Assembly (NCBI RefSeq): GCF_001659685.2
Contig: NZ_LXYE02000029.1
Coordinates: 46,012 to 110,011, forward strand
Reading direction: 5' to 3'
From: Labilibacter marinus
GTDB taxonomy: Bacteria > Bacteroidota > Bacteroidia > Bacteroidales > Marinilabiliaceae
Length of the DNA: 64,000 nt
The position numbers and the translations under genes were made by a program. Below, piece by piece: positions 14,438 through 24,168 of the stretch. Within the stretch, counting starts at the first letter, position 1, and each line of letters opens with the position of its first letter. The notes beneath the pieces were generated by a model. The model saw nothing but the letters and a program-made list of their open reading frames with translations. It did not search any database and was not told where the DNA came from.

Positions 14438-15856
14438 CTATTTCTTGTTCACCGTCATCTGTTGTCTCATTCTATTCGGAATTAAACACAGCAGGATATT
14501 CTTTCTTGGTCTTCCCGATTTATTACGTAAAACGGTTAGGAACCAGCTGAGTGAAACGATTCCTTTAACTACGCTCGATAGGCTAATGGCCCACCAAATG
14601 CCCAGCATGCCTAGCAATTTTGCCGATGATAAAATATATCCTGCAGGAACTCTTGCGCCAGTAAAAACTATGCCTATGATGGAAGGTGGAATGGTGCGAC
14701 CAATGCCGTTGAATGCTCCCCTGGTAATAATTTCGATAATCATAAATATTTGCGAAACAGCCAGAATCTTTAAATAGGTAATGCCCATCTGCAAGGCTTC
14801 AGGCTCTTTTAAAAAGAGAGAGAATATCTGTCTGCCAAAAACAAAGAAGGCTATGGTGGTGAGCGTACCCATAAATACACCAATGCCAAGCGTGGTGAAA
14901 TAACCTTTGCGTATGCGCTCCCAATTTTTAGCGCCAAAATTTTGCCCTGTGAAAGATCCAAGTGCTGTCGCAAATCCCGAGGAAGTCATCCACGAAAGTG
15001 CTTCTATTTGCGCACCTACGCTTTGTACCGCTATGGGCATGTCTCCCCATTTGGTAATCATTCTGGCTAATATCAGTGCAAACACAGCAAAAAGGGTGCT
15101 TTCCATTGCTACAGGTGAGCCAAGTTTAAATATACTTTTTGTGATTTTCTTACTGAGTTTAAAGTTTCGGAACTCAGGTTGTATGATCTCTTTTTTTATT
15201 ACAAAACGTATGATAAAGATGATAAATACAATTCCTTGAGCTATTACAGTAGCAATAGCAGCTCCGCTAGTTCCTAATGCAGGAAAAATGCTGACTCCAA
15301 AAATAAGTAACGGATCTAAAATTATATTTAATCCTAGTCCTACCAATAGATAATAAAACGGAAGTTTGCTATTACCTAAGCCATTGTATATTCCTTGAAA
15401 GGTAGGGTTGATAAAAGTGAAAATAAAACCGATGGATACTATCCGTAAATAGCCAATAGCTCCATCTTCGACTGAGCCTTTCGAAAGTCTGAAAACACCC
15501 ATTAGTTCATCTGCAAACACAAAGGCTGTCATGGATAATAAGGCCGATAGAATCAAAGCCCAAAATAAGGAGTGGCGAGCATATTTAGCGGCTTGCTCCG
15601 TATCTTTTTTGCCTAGAGATTGAGAAACACCTACTTCGGCTCCAACGCGTGTAATCAGTAATACGGACATACCAAGCCATACGTAAAACCCAGCAGAACC
15701 AACCGATGCCACAGCTTCGCTTCCTAAACGGCCTAACCAAATCATATCGGTTAGGTTATAGGCCATCTGCATTAAAGACGTTCCAATGATTGGAATCGCC
15801 AAATTAAGCAACTGTTTAAAAATCGGTCCTTTAGTTAAGTCTTTTGCTTTTTGCAT
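14438..15856 (-). CDS. MATE family efflux transporter
   Basis: A complete 472-residue, 12-helix transporter. The N-terminal part has KDLTKGPIFKQLLNLAIPIIGTSLMQMAYNLTDMIWLGRLGSEAVASVG (about residues 4-52), the NorM/DinF-like start of MATE proteins, and the second half repeats the fold with QSVGAQIEALSWM and FTGQNFGAKNWERI (about 278-325). By family, it exports organic cations or other toxic compounds using Na+ or H+. It is not closely related to the truncated MATE gene at 1-1032. Its last residues are hydrophilic and run into the repeat-rich region at 14399. It is a single minus-strand gene, divergent from the secreted glycosidase. Confidence 0.92.
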   Translation of the reverse strand: MQKAKDLTKGPIFKQLLNLAIPIIGTSLMQMAYNLTDMIWLGRLGSEAVASVGSAGFYVWLGMSVLLITRVGAEVGVSQSLGKKDTEQAAKYARHSLFWALILSALLSMTAFVFADELMGVFRLSKGSVEDGAIGYLRIVSIGFIFTFINPTFQGIYNGLGNSKLPFYYLLVGLGLNIILDPLLIFGVSIFPALGTSGAAIATVIAQGIVFIIFIIRFVIKKEIIQPEFRNFKLSKKITKSIFKLGSPVAMESTLFAVFALILARMITKWGDMPIAVQSVGAQIEALSWMTSSGFATALGSFTGQNFGAKNWERIRKGYFTTLGIGVFMGTLTTIAFFVFGRQIFSLFLKEPEALQMGITYLKILAVSQIFMIIEIITRGAFNGIGRTIPPSIIGIVFTGARVPAGYILSSAKLLGMLGIWWAISLSSVVKGIVSLSWFLTVLRNKSGRPRKNILLCLIPNRMRQQMTVNKK

Positions 15857-16115
15857 ATGGAGGCGAAAATAATAATTTTTTATCTGGATAATAATGACAT
15901 TTGAGAGGGGTGTTTTGTTGATAAAGAGGTAATGATAAGGAGAGTTGTTTTTGTGATTATTTATGAAGAGGGAATTTTAATATCATGCATATGTTGAGTA
16001 TAAGTATAGGTAGATTTGGGAACATTATTGCTAATGATAGTATGGGTGTAGGTCTTTTATTCTATTTTGGTAGTCTAAATCTGAAAAAGAAAAATCTATA
16101 ATTATATTCCATATC

Positions 16116-18128
16116 ATGAGTACTATGAAATTATTGTTGGGGGCTGTTATTTTCCTTGTTGAAGTTTGTTGTTTATCTAATATCTGTATTGCACAGGTGC
16201 CTTATAAACCGAATATAGAAATTGCTAATGGAGGTCAATTTAAGGATATAATACTCCCAATGCCTATTGATAAAAAACTTACAAATAAGAATATTTGGGG
16301 AACGGATGAGGTTAAACCAAGAGATTTGAATAATGGGGTAGAGGATAATACTTGGTGTTATTGGGGAGGTAACCCAATATTGGGTGATGATGGAAAATAT
16401 CATATTGCTATAGCGCGGTGGAAAGAAGAAACAGGGCATTGGGGTTGGCCTAAGTCGGAGGTGGCTCATGCGGTTTCTAAAGAGCCAACGGGGCCTTATA
16501 AAGTGGAGGGTACAGTATTGGATAAAGCGCATAATCCTGAAGTAATAAAGCTTAATGATGGTACTTATATACTACACATTAGTGGCGGTCAGATATATGC
16601 TTCAAAGAGGTTGCCTGGTGCATGGGAGTTACTTGGGGAAATTGAAATTGATACAAGGGGTTATAAGGGGTTATCTCATTTATATACCAACTTAACAGGT
16701 CTTCAGCGTAAGGATGGTAGTTTTCTTTTCTTTACCAAACGGGGTGATGTAATGATCTCGAATAATGGGATTTTAGGACCTTTTAAAATAGTTTCTGTTG
16801 GTAATTACGACAGATATACTGGATATCCAGAAGATCCGATTATATGGAAAAGTCGTCATCAGTATCATGTTATTTTTAATCATGCGGTGGATAAAAAATC
16901 GGTTTACATGCGCTCCTTGGATGGTGTGAATTGGAAAATAGAGCCAGGTGTTGCTTATGATAAAACGGTTTTTAGATATTCGGATGGAACTACCAATGAG
17001 TGGTGTAAATTCGAAAGGCCAAAGGTAGTGCAAGATAAATTTGGAAGGGCTACGCACCTGTCTTTGGCCGTAATGGACGTAGAGAAAAGTGAAGAGCTGG
17101 GTAATGATAATCATAGTTCGAAGCAAGTTGTTTTACCATTGGCTATTGAGCGTTTGGTTGAGGTAGAGCCTAAGAGTGATGGGCAAAGTGATAAAGCGGA
17201 GTTAAGAATACGTATTAAAGCGGAGGCTGATTTTAACCCTATTACGCAGGTTGATATGGCGTCGTTGCGACTTGGTTCTTCTAATAGTGTTAACTATGGT
17301 GGCGGAGCCAAAGCTACGGGATCATCTATTGATAACAAGGATTTGATCATCGTATTTAATGCGGAAAAGCTCGAAATTTCGGGGAATGATTATGATGTAA
17401 AACTCTTGGGGAAGGATAAGACTGGTGGATTGTTGTATGGTTATGCATTACTGCCTAATTATACGGATGATCCAGCTGCATTGGTATGCTTGCCTATTAA
17501 AATTGAGGATGAAGAAGGTGTTCAAATATTGAATACTTCAGTAGAAAATTGTGGTTTAAAGAAATCGCCGATAAGTGAACTAAAGATTTTTAAATACGCC
17601 AATCATCAAAGAGAAGAAATAAAATCGTGGCAGATTCCTGTTTTGGAGCCGTACGAAAAGTTTGATGTGGAGCTTTCTGTATCTCTCGATGAAAATTCAG
17701 TTTATGAAGCTGTAATTGTAGATGCTCAAAGGGAGGTCGAGCTTTGGAATAAGGTGGATGATAATCATTATACGGTGGTGTATAAAGGAGATTGGATGCA
17801 GAATAAGACAGGTAAGGATATTTATATGGGATCGGAACAGGTCTCCGCCCAACAAGGTGCTGCAGCTATTTTTTATTTTTATGGAACTCAAGCCAGGTGT
17901 TACGGACATATTAGTAGGCAGATGGGGAGTTTTAAGGTGTATATTGATGATAGTTTTATTGAAAAGGCGGATTGTTATTTTGGTGCAGATTTGCACGATG
18001 CTGTGATATATCAAACGGGCGTTCTTCCTGTGGGACTGCATAAGTTGGAAATCCGACTAACAGGTAAACATTATAAGGGAAAAGATAAAGGGCCTGTTTC
18101 AGTAGATGCTTTTTCGTTTATGGAGTAG
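16116..18128 (+). CDS. Secreted glycoside hydrolase-like protein (GH43/GH117-type beta-propeller) with C-terminal beta-sandwich domain
   Basis: A 670-residue protein with an N-terminal signal peptide (cleavage near residue 27, after NICIA; a second possible start is Met4). Residues about 50-330 look like the five-bladed propeller of GH43/GH117-like enzymes: WCYWGGNPILGDDGKYHIAIARW, AHNPEVIKLNDGTYILHISGG, GYPEDPIIWKSRHQYHVIFNHA and WCKFERPKVVQD repeat the blade pattern with buried acids. The last 140 residues (VYKGDWMQN to DAFSFME, with GSFKVYIDD and PVGLHKLEIRLTGKH) resemble a jelly-roll carbohydrate-binding domain. Substrate cannot be told; no SusC/SusD pair is adjacent. It appears to be a single-gene unit. 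Confidence 0.7.
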   Translation: MSTMKLLLGAVIFLVEVCCLSNICIAQVPYKPNIEIANGGQFKDIILPMPIDKKLTNKNIWGTDEVKPRDLNNGVEDNTWCYWGGNPILGDDGKYHIAIARWKEETGHWGWPKSEVAHAVSKEPTGPYKVEGTVLDKAHNPEVIKLNDGTYILHISGGQIYASKRLPGAWELLGEIEIDTRGYKGLSHLYTNLTGLQRKDGSFLFFTKRGDVMISNNGILGPFKIVSVGNYDRYTGYPEDPIIWKSRHQYHVIFNHAVDKKSVYMRSLDGVNWKIEPGVAYDKTVFRYSDGTTNEWCKFERPKVVQDKFGRATHLSLAVMDVEKSEELGNDNHSSKQVVLPLAIERLVEVEPKSDGQSDKAELRIRIKAEADFNPITQVDMASLRLGSSNSVNYGGGAKATGSSIDNKDLIIVFNAEKLEISGNDYDVKLLGKDKTGGLLYGYALLPNYTDDPAALVCLPIKIEDEEGVQILNTSVENCGLKKSPISELKIFKYANHQREEIKSWQIPVLEPYEKFDVELSVSLDENSVYEAVIVDAQREVELWNKVDDNHYTVVYKGDWMQNKTGKDIYMGSEQVSAQQGAAAIFYFYGTQARCYGHISRQMGSFKVYIDDSFIEKADCYFGADLHDAVIYQTGVLPVGLHKLEIRLTGKHYKGKDKGPVSVDAFSFME

Positions 18129-18204
18129 ATAAATTGTAAATAGTTTAATTTACGTATGTGCACGAAAGGTCGCTACTGTTTTATGCAATGCAAATGAAGC
18201 TTAA

Positions 18205-18306
18205 TCATCTGATGCAATAGTATTTAATAAAAAGAAAAACAAGATTATTCCAAAGGTTCAGATGGAACGATTTGCGGATGGTGAACCAATGGAGGTTATT
18301 GCGTGA
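18205..18306 (+). pseudogene. Possible decayed coding remnant
   Basis: In the long gap after the glycosidase, a frame without ATG stays open from 18205 to a TGA at 18304-18306 and reads plausible protein (KKNKIIPKVQMERF, then ADGEPMEVIA). It lies directly before the inverted-repeat element, so it may be the tail of a gene lost or disrupted there. Short and unsupported by any recognised family. Confidence 0.2.
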
Positions 18307-18329
18307 GGTATTTTCTATTTAGATGGTAA

Positions 18330-18490
18330 TACCAATTGTAGTATGAAATGAGCCTTATAGATTTATACTTTAGGATTTATCCATCGTTATAAAATTTCAC
18401 CGTAGCTATGGCTATGCTTCAATTTTATCGCCTTCCCTAACTCCAAAATGTCTAACTTTATTGAAGTCCAATTTCATATTACAATTGGTA
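18330..18490. mobile_element. 161-bp MITE-like inverted-repeat element
   Basis: 20-bp terminal inverted repeats (18330-18349 and 18471-18490) match at 19 of 20 positions and begin TACCAATTGTA. Both ends are flanked by TAA (18327-18329 and 18491-18493), which would be a 3-bp target duplication. An inner perfect pair, ATAAAATT (18389-18396) with AATTTTAT (18421-18428), shares almost the same centre, so the whole element can fold into one long imperfect hairpin. It encodes nothing. It looks like a non-autonomous element mobilised in trans, or a dispersed structural repeat. Confidence 0.7.
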
Positions 18491-18818
18491 TAAGTTGTTT
18501 TTAAAAACGGTTGGCTTGATCAGCTGATCTTAATGTTTTAGGGTGTAGTTGTTCAATATAACTTTATTAAAATATGAATGCCCCTACTTGTGGCTAGTTC
18601 TCCTTAATAATTATCATTTTTCTACTCTTCCTCTCTGTTAAATAATTATAAATAACAGTTGCTTAGTTCTTTGATTGTTCTAACTCAGATTTCTTACAGC
18701 TTTGGTTTTAAGGGTTTTGAAAATCATAATAAAGCCTAATAACTAATAGCTAGCATAATAGTGTTCATAACTCGTGAAAAACTATGGGGCATAATTACGT
18801 AATTTGCTCGGTTTATTG
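18491..18818. other. Intergenic stretch without recognisable genes
   Basis: Between the inverted-repeat element and the purL -7 box I see no convincing ORF, RNA gene or terminator; the sequence is AT-rich with many stops in all frames. Regulatory sites for purL would be expected near its right end, but no purine-type operator is obvious. Confidence 0.5.
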
Positions 18819-18827
18819 TACTTTTGC
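18819..18827 (+). promoter_or_regulatory. -7 box of purL
   Basis: TACTTTTGC fits TAnnTTTG exactly, 36 bp before the ATG at 18863. The in-frame TTG at 18824 lies inside this box and so is unlikely to be the translation start. A -33 TTG at the normal distance is not evident. Confidence 0.5.
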
Positions 18828-18862
18828 AGCGAATTAGTAAAATCTCAAAAACAGGAAAATTC

Positions 18863-21800
18863 ATGGTCCTTTTCTTTAAAGGTAAATCGGAACAGATTTT
18901 AGCAGTGGGTTGTAATCAGGAGTTTACAGCCGAGGATGTAAAAAAGCTTGAATGGCTATTTAGTGGTGCCACCAAAACTGATGAAACAGAGTTAGGTGGC
19001 TTTTTTGTTGGCCCTCGTAAAGAGATGATTACTCCTTGGAGTACCAATGCCGTTGAAATTACCCAAAACATGGGCTTAAGCGGTATTATTCGTATTGAGG
19101 AATTCTTTGGTGTGGCTGATGAAAATGCTGAGTTTGATCCTATGTTGCAAGTATTGTACACAGGTTTAGGTCAGGATATTTTTACCATCGACAAAGAGCC
19201 AGATCCTATTGTTGAGATTGATGATGTAGCAGCGTATAACAAAGCCGAAGGTCTTGCTTTAAGCGATGATGAGGTAGCTTATTTAGATGGTTTGGCTGTT
19301 AAGCTAGGTCGTAAGCTAAGCGATAGTGAGGTCTTTGGATTTTCTCAGGTGAACTCAGAGCACTGTCGTCATAAAATATTCAACGGTACTTTTATTATTG
19401 ATGGCGAAGAGAAGGAAAGCTCTTTGTTCCAGTTAATCAAACGTACCTCAAAAGAAAATCACAATTATTTAGTTTCGGCATATAAAGATAATGTGGCCTT
19501 TGTTGAAGGTCCTAAAGCCATGCAGTTTGCTCCTGTAAGTCATGATAAACCTGACTTTTTTGAGACTAAAGAAATAGATACAGTTCTTTCGCTTAAGGCG
19601 GAAACGCATAACTTCCCAACTACGGTTGAGCCTTTTAATGGTGCTGCTACCGGAGCAGGAGGAGAAATCAGAGACCGTTTAGGTGGAGGTAAAGCTTCGT
19701 TGCCATTAGCAGGTACAGCGGTTTACATGACCTCTTATTCTCGTTCTGAGGAAGGGAGAGCATGGGAGCAAGAGAATGAGGCACGTCCTTGGTTGTATCA
19801 AACACCAGAGCAAATTTTAATTAAGGCATCTAACGGAGCCAGTGATTTTGGTAACAAGTTTGGTCAGCCAATGATTTGTGGTTCGGTACTTACATTTGAG
19901 CACTTCGAGAACCATAAGAAATTTGCTTTCGATAAAGTAATTATGTTGGCCGGAGGAATTGGTTTTGCCAAAAAATCGGATGCCATTAAAGATACACCTG
20001 ATGCGGGTGATAAAGTGGTTCTTTTAGGAGGCGACAATTACCGTATCGGAATGGGTGGTGGAGCTGTTTCTTCAGTAGCCACAGGAGAATTTAATAGTGG
20101 AATTGAGTTAAATGCCGTTCAGCGTTCAAATCCTGAGATGCAAAAACGTGCCATGAATGCGATTCGTGCCATGGCTGAGGGAGAAGAAAATCCAATCGTG
20201 TTAATTCACGATCATGGTGCTGGAGGTCACTTAAACTGTCTTTCTGAATTAGTGGAAGAAACAGGTGGTACTATTCATTTAGATAAGCTTCCTGTGGGTG
20301 ATCCAACTTTATCTGCCAAAGAAATTGCAGGTAACGAGTCGCAAGAGCGCATGGGACTTGTGATGAAGGAAAAAGATATTGATCGTTTAAGAAAAGTAGC
20401 CGATCGCGAGCGTTCTCCAATGTATGTGGTAGGAGAAACAACTGGCGATATGCGTTTTATTTTTAAAGACAATAAAGGAAATGCACCAATCAACTGGCAG
20501 TTGGCCGATATGTTTGGTAATCCTCCAAAAACCATCATGAATGATGTTACGGTGGATGAAACATATGAAGCTGTGGCTTATGATGCATCTAAAATTGAGA
20601 CTTATCTTAAAGATGTATTGCAGTTAGAAGCTGTGGCTAGTAAGGATTGGTTAACCAATAAAGTGGATCGCTCGGTAACGGGTAAGGTAGCTAAGCAGCA
20701 ATGTGCAGGTGAAATTCAAATTCCTTTGAATAACCTGGGGGCAACGGCTATCGATTATACAGGAACATCAGGTATGGCAACTTCTGTTGGTCATGCTCCT
20801 GCCGTCGCTATGATTGATCCTGCAGCGGGTTCTAAAATTGCTATTGCCGAGTCTTTAACTAACTTAGTTTGGGCACCATTTACACATGGTGTTAAAGGTA
20901 TCTCGCTAAGCGCAAACTGGATGTGGCCTTGTAAAAACAAAGGTGAAGATGCCAGATTATATACAGCTGTTGAGGCAGTGAGTGAATTTGCTTGCGATTT
21001 GGGAATTAATATCCCAACAGGTAAGGATTCGCTTTCGATGACGCAAAAATATAAAGACGGAGAGCAAGTCATTTCTCCAGGAACTGTTATTATTTCTGCA
21101 GGAGTAGAGGTAAATGATGTTAAGAAAATTGTAGAGCCAGTTTTAGTAAAAGATACAGATACTTCACTTGTTTATATCGATTTATCTTTCGATAGTCATA
21201 AGTTAGGCGGTAGTTCTTTTGCACAGGTTGTAAATAAATTAGGAGCAGAAGCACCTACGGTTGCAGATACAGCTTACTTTAAAACAGGTATTGAAACTAT
21301 TCAGTCATTAGTGAATAGCGGAGATATACTTGCAGGACATGATATTTCTGCTGGAGGTATGGTGACTGCTATGTTAGAAATGTGTTTTGCCAACAATTCT
21401 TATGGAATTAAAGCCGATTTGTCAGCTATAGCTGAGGATGATTTAGTGAAAATTTTATTCGCTGAAAATCCTGGTGTATTAATTCAGGTGAAAGATACTG
21501 GTAAGGTAACTGCTTTATTGGAGAAGAATGAGTTGGGTTATGAGGTGATAGGTTCTCCTGTTGAGGAAAGAACCTTAAGTATAACTAAAGATACTCAAGC
21601 TTTAAGTTTTGATATTAACGAAATGCGTGATGCTTGGTACAAAACTTCATACTTGTTAGATAGAAAGCAAAGTGGAGATAAATTAGCCAAGGAGCGTTTC
21701 GACAATTATAAAAAGCAGCCACTGGAGTTCGGTTTTAATATGGACTTTAAAGGTAAATTAGCCGATTACGGTTTAGCTTTAAATCGTTCTGAGAAGAGTG

Positions 21801-22552
21801 GAGTTAAAGCAGCCATCATTCGTGAAAAAGGTGTGAATGGCGATCGTGAGATGGCTTACTCAATGTACTTAGCTGGTTTTGATGTGAAGGATGTTCACAT
21901 GACTGACTTAATTGCAGGAAGAGAAACTTTAGAGGATGTGAACTTTATTGTATTTGTAGGAGGATTCTCTAACTCGGATGTATTAGGTTCTGCAAAAGGA
22001 TGGGCTGGAGCTTTCTTATATAACGAAAAAGCAAAAGCAGCATTAGATGCCTTCTATCAGCGTGAAGATACTTTGAGTTTAGGAGTTTGTAATGGTTGTC
22101 AGTTAATGGTTGAGTTAGGTTTAGTCTATCCAGATCATGCTGAGCAACCAGTTATGTTGCACAATGAGTCGCATAAGTTTGAATCTAACTTTGTGAATAT
22201 GGATATTGCTGAAAACAACTCGGTGATGTTAAAAACATTGGCAGGTAACAAACTTGGAGTTTGGATTGCACACGGTGAGGGTAAGTTTAGCATGCCTTAT
22301 GGTGAGGATAAATACAGTATTGCAGGTAAATATTCTTACGCTGCATACCCAGGAAATCCAAACGGAAGTGATTACAGTACAGCAGCTATTGCCTCTGAAG
22401 ATGGTCGTCATTTAGCAATGATGCCTCACTTAGAAAGAGCAGTTTTCCCATGGCAATGGGCGCACTATCCTGAGAATCGTAAACAAGACGAAGTAACCCC
22501 TTGGATTGAAGCTTTTGTAAATGCTCGAAAGTGGGTAGAAGCAAAGAAGTAG
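18863..22552 (+). CDS. purL: Phosphoribosylformylglycinamidine synthase, single-chain
   Basis: A 1229-residue large-type FGAM synthase, which converts FGAR, glutamine and ATP to FGAM in purine synthesis. Visible are the FGAM-synthase N-terminal domain (EMITPWSTNAVEITQNMGL), the ATP/FGAR-binding AIRS-like domains (VNSEHCRHKIFNG; ETHNFPTTVEPFNGAATGAGGEIRD) and the C-terminal glutamine amidotransferase with nucleophile Cys in LGVCNGCQLM. Its catalytic His/Glu lie in the last 60 residues, near MMPHLERAVFP. I chose the ATG at 18863 (MVLFFKGKSEQI), which fits family N-termini; an in-frame TTG at 18824 falls within the promoter. It ends 16 bp before a strong terminator. Confidence 0.97.
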   Translation: MVLFFKGKSEQILAVGCNQEFTAEDVKKLEWLFSGATKTDETELGGFFVGPRKEMITPWSTNAVEITQNMGLSGIIRIEEFFGVADENAEFDPMLQVLYTGLGQDIFTIDKEPDPIVEIDDVAAYNKAEGLALSDDEVAYLDGLAVKLGRKLSDSEVFGFSQVNSEHCRHKIFNGTFIIDGEEKESSLFQLIKRTSKENHNYLVSAYKDNVAFVEGPKAMQFAPVSHDKPDFFETKEIDTVLSLKAETHNFPTTVEPFNGAATGAGGEIRDRLGGGKASLPLAGTAVYMTSYSRSEEGRAWEQENEARPWLYQTPEQILIKASNGASDFGNKFGQPMICGSVLTFEHFENHKKFAFDKVIMLAGGIGFAKKSDAIKDTPDAGDKVVLLGGDNYRIGMGGGAVSSVATGEFNSGIELNAVQRSNPEMQKRAMNAIRAMAEGEENPIVLIHDHGAGGHLNCLSELVEETGGTIHLDKLPVGDPTLSAKEIAGNESQERMGLVMKEKDIDRLRKVADRERSPMYVVGETTGDMRFIFKDNKGNAPINWQLADMFGNPPKTIMNDVTVDETYEAVAYDASKIETYLKDVLQLEAVASKDWLTNKVDRSVTGKVAKQQCAGEIQIPLNNLGATAIDYTGTSGMATSVGHAPAVAMIDPAAGSKIAIAESLTNLVWAPFTHGVKGISLSANWMWPCKNKGEDARLYTAVEAVSEFACDLGINIPTGKDSLSMTQKYKDGEQVISPGTVIISAGVEVNDVKKIVEPVLVKDTDTSLVYIDLSFDSHKLGGSSFAQVVNKLGAEAPTVADTAYFKTGIETIQSLVNSGDILAGHDISAGGMVTAMLEMCFANNSYGIKADLSAIAEDDLVKILFAENPGVLIQVKDTGKVTALLEKNELGYEVIGSPVEERTLSITKDTQALSFDINEMRDAWYKTSYLLDRKQSGDKLAKERFDNYKKQPLEFGFNMDFKGKLADYGLALNRSEKSGVKAAIIREKGVNGDREMAYSMYLAGFDVKDVHMTDLIAGRETLEDVNFIVFVGGFSNSDVLGSAKGWAGAFLYNEKAKAALDAFYQREDTLSLGVCNGCQLMVELGLVYPDHAEQPVMLHNESHKFESNFVNMDIAENNSVMLKTLAGNKLGVWIAHGEGKFSMPYGEDKYSIAGKYSYAAYPGNPNGSDYSTAAIASEDGRHLAMMPHLERAVFPWQWAHYPENRKQDEVTPWIEAFVNARKWVEAKK

Positions 22553-22568
22553 AAATAGTATATAGTAT

Positions 22569-22615
22569 ATAAACAAGAAAGCCAGATTCTGAAAAGAATC
22601 TGGCTTTTGTATTTT
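22569..22615. terminator. Terminator of purL; copy 1 of a 47-bp exact repeat
   Basis: A 13-bp perfect stem (AAAGCCAGATTCT and AGAATCTGGCTTT) with a GAAA loop is followed by a T-rich tail. The whole 47 bp is repeated exactly at 24108-24154. It lies between convergent purL and the outer-membrane protein gene and can serve both strands. Confidence 0.85.
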
Positions 22616-22634
22616 TTAGAGGCTTATGTTTGGT

Positions 22635-23855
22635 TTACAAAATAAATGCATATCCAAGAGTAAACATTATTCTATTTTCCGAACTATCATCCAAAATTGA
22701 TTTTGCAGGAAATGAATTCGAGTTTTTTATGTCATAATTCAAGCGTGTAATCCAGTAGTTATTTTTTTGATTAGGAATTTTTAATCCGGCCTCAAGTGAG
22801 TAAAAAAGTTGGTATGTTGATAGTTTTGTATCCTTGTTGTATTTAGTATACTGAGTTCTTTGTATAATCATTGTTGATTTGTTTGAAGCAATGAAACTAT
22901 TGTTAATACCTGCACTTATAAATGACCTGAATCTATTTAATGGCAGTGTATATCTAACTTTAATAGGAATGTTAATTCTAAAGAAAGAAGCTTCAACAGA
23001 TACAAAATCGTTAGGTATAGCAGTATAGTCTGTAATATTTTGAGAGCTGTTAAAGTTTGAGAACTCAATTCCGCTTATAAAATTCCATACATAATGGGAT
23101 TTTAAAGGTGTAAAGGCAAAATTGGCTCCAAAGGTAAGATTGTTTGAATTTATTGACTGACTTGATGAGTTAAGCGTAAGTTTCTGACTGTTATATCCCG
23201 CAAGAACTTCCAGGTATACCTTATCTTCTACATCTTTTTTATACTCAATGCAATTATCATCTATGCCACAAACAGATGTGTTATATTCCTTTACTATTTT
23301 AATGAGTGGTTTGTAATAAAATTCGCTGTTCTTAATTTTGTTTCTTAGTTGGGGTGCATCCTGAAATGCATAAATCATAGCTCCTATATATTGTTTACTT
23401 TCTTTAGCATAAGTTGAACCATCATCCTCATTCACAATGGATTCATTATTGTTTAGAATCGTAAAAGTGCTGTCTTTTTCAATAAAGAAATATTCATCAT
23501 GCATTCTTTTTAAATAGTACAGGTTTGCTGTTCCTTTTACAAGAAACTCTAGAAAATAGGTTTCTTTTTGTGTTTCGGTAGGGAGTTTAACACTTTTGCT
23601 TATGTAATATTTCTGATTAGAAATATTGTATTCCTTTATTTCATTAGCATTGTATGTGAAACTTCCATTTTTACTATAGAACTTACACTGTTCTGCATTT
23701 TTTATGTTTGATCTATTTTCTATTTCTCCATGAATAGTATCACCATTTAATTGTATGATGAAACCAACTTGCGTTTTACTTTGTGAATAGGAAAGGTTAA
23801 TGAATAGGGTTGCAAGGTTTAATAATAAGAGTTTCTTCATTTTGCGTTTTAGCAT
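22635..23855 (-). CDS. Outer-membrane beta-barrel protein of unknown function
   Basis: A 406-residue exported protein with a signal peptide (MKKLLLLNLATLFINLSYS; the likely start is Met1 or Met6). Residues about 25-200 form a beta-rich N-terminal part beginning VGFIIQLNGDTIHGEIENRSN, a pattern shared by many Bacteroidota exported proteins. The last 200 residues look like a PorT/OmpW-type barrel: repeated alternating strands such as VYLEVLAGYNSQKLTLNSSS, SFISAGINNSFIAS and a final strand ending RIMFTLGYAFIL, with hydrophobic terminus. It has no evident partners. The gene lies between two exact 47-bp direct repeats (22569 and 24108), which suggests it could have been inserted or could be lost as a unit. 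Confidence 0.75.
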   Translation of the reverse strand: MLKRKMKKLLLLNLATLFINLSYSQSKTQVGFIIQLNGDTIHGEIENRSNIKNAEQCKFYSKNGSFTYNANEIKEYNISNQKYYISKSVKLPTETQKETYFLEFLVKGTANLYYLKRMHDEYFFIEKDSTFTILNNNESIVNEDDGSTYAKESKQYIGAMIYAFQDAPQLRNKIKNSEFYYKPLIKIVKEYNTSVCGIDDNCIEYKKDVEDKVYLEVLAGYNSQKLTLNSSSQSINSNNLTFGANFAFTPLKSHYVWNFISGIEFSNFNSSQNITDYTAIPNDFVSVEASFFRINIPIKVRYTLPLNRFRSFISAGINNSFIASNKSTMIIQRTQYTKYNKDTKLSTYQLFYSLEAGLKIPNQKNNYWITRLNYDIKNSNSFPAKSILDDSSENRIMFTLGYAFIL

Positions 23856-24091
23856 TTAGTATTGATTATTTGTGTTTCTCATTCTCAGATAGCTTTTGAG
23901 TCTATCTTGATTTTACTTGTTTTGTTTAGGCAAGTTTACTGGGGGTTTGTTGTATGTATGAGTGCCATAAATACATTTTATAGGGTGTATTCTGTATGAA
24001 GTTTAAAATTTGGACAAAAAGTAATCTTACATTCTTATTAATTGAGATGTCGAGGCGTTTCTGTTGCTTGCAAGGGTTGGGGATTAGGAGG

Positions 24092-24154
24092 TCAATTCTT
24101 AGAATTGATAAACAAGAAAGCCAGATTCTGAAAAGAATCTGGCTTTTGTATTTT
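24092..24154. terminator. Terminator of the DUF5684 gene; copy 2 of the 47-bp repeat
   Basis: 24108-24154 repeats 22569-22615 base for base (13-bp stem, GAAA loop). It ends 14 bp beyond the stop of the minus-strand DUF5684 gene. Immediately left is a further 17-bp palindrome, TCAATTCT-T-AGAATTGA (24092-24108). The rest of the 313-bp gap 23856-24168 holds no convincing gene. Confidence 0.8.
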
Positions 24155-24168
24155 ATGAGGATGATTGT

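Noticed and set aside
14399..14440. CRISPR-like repeats (ACTGTCT)
   Set aside because: The units are 7 bp, directly adjacent and without spacers or cas genes; simple tandem repeats.
18824..18862. TTG upstream start for purL
   Set aside because: The TTG lies inside the -7 box TACTTTTGC, so it would not be transcribed; the ATG at 18863 fits family N-termini.
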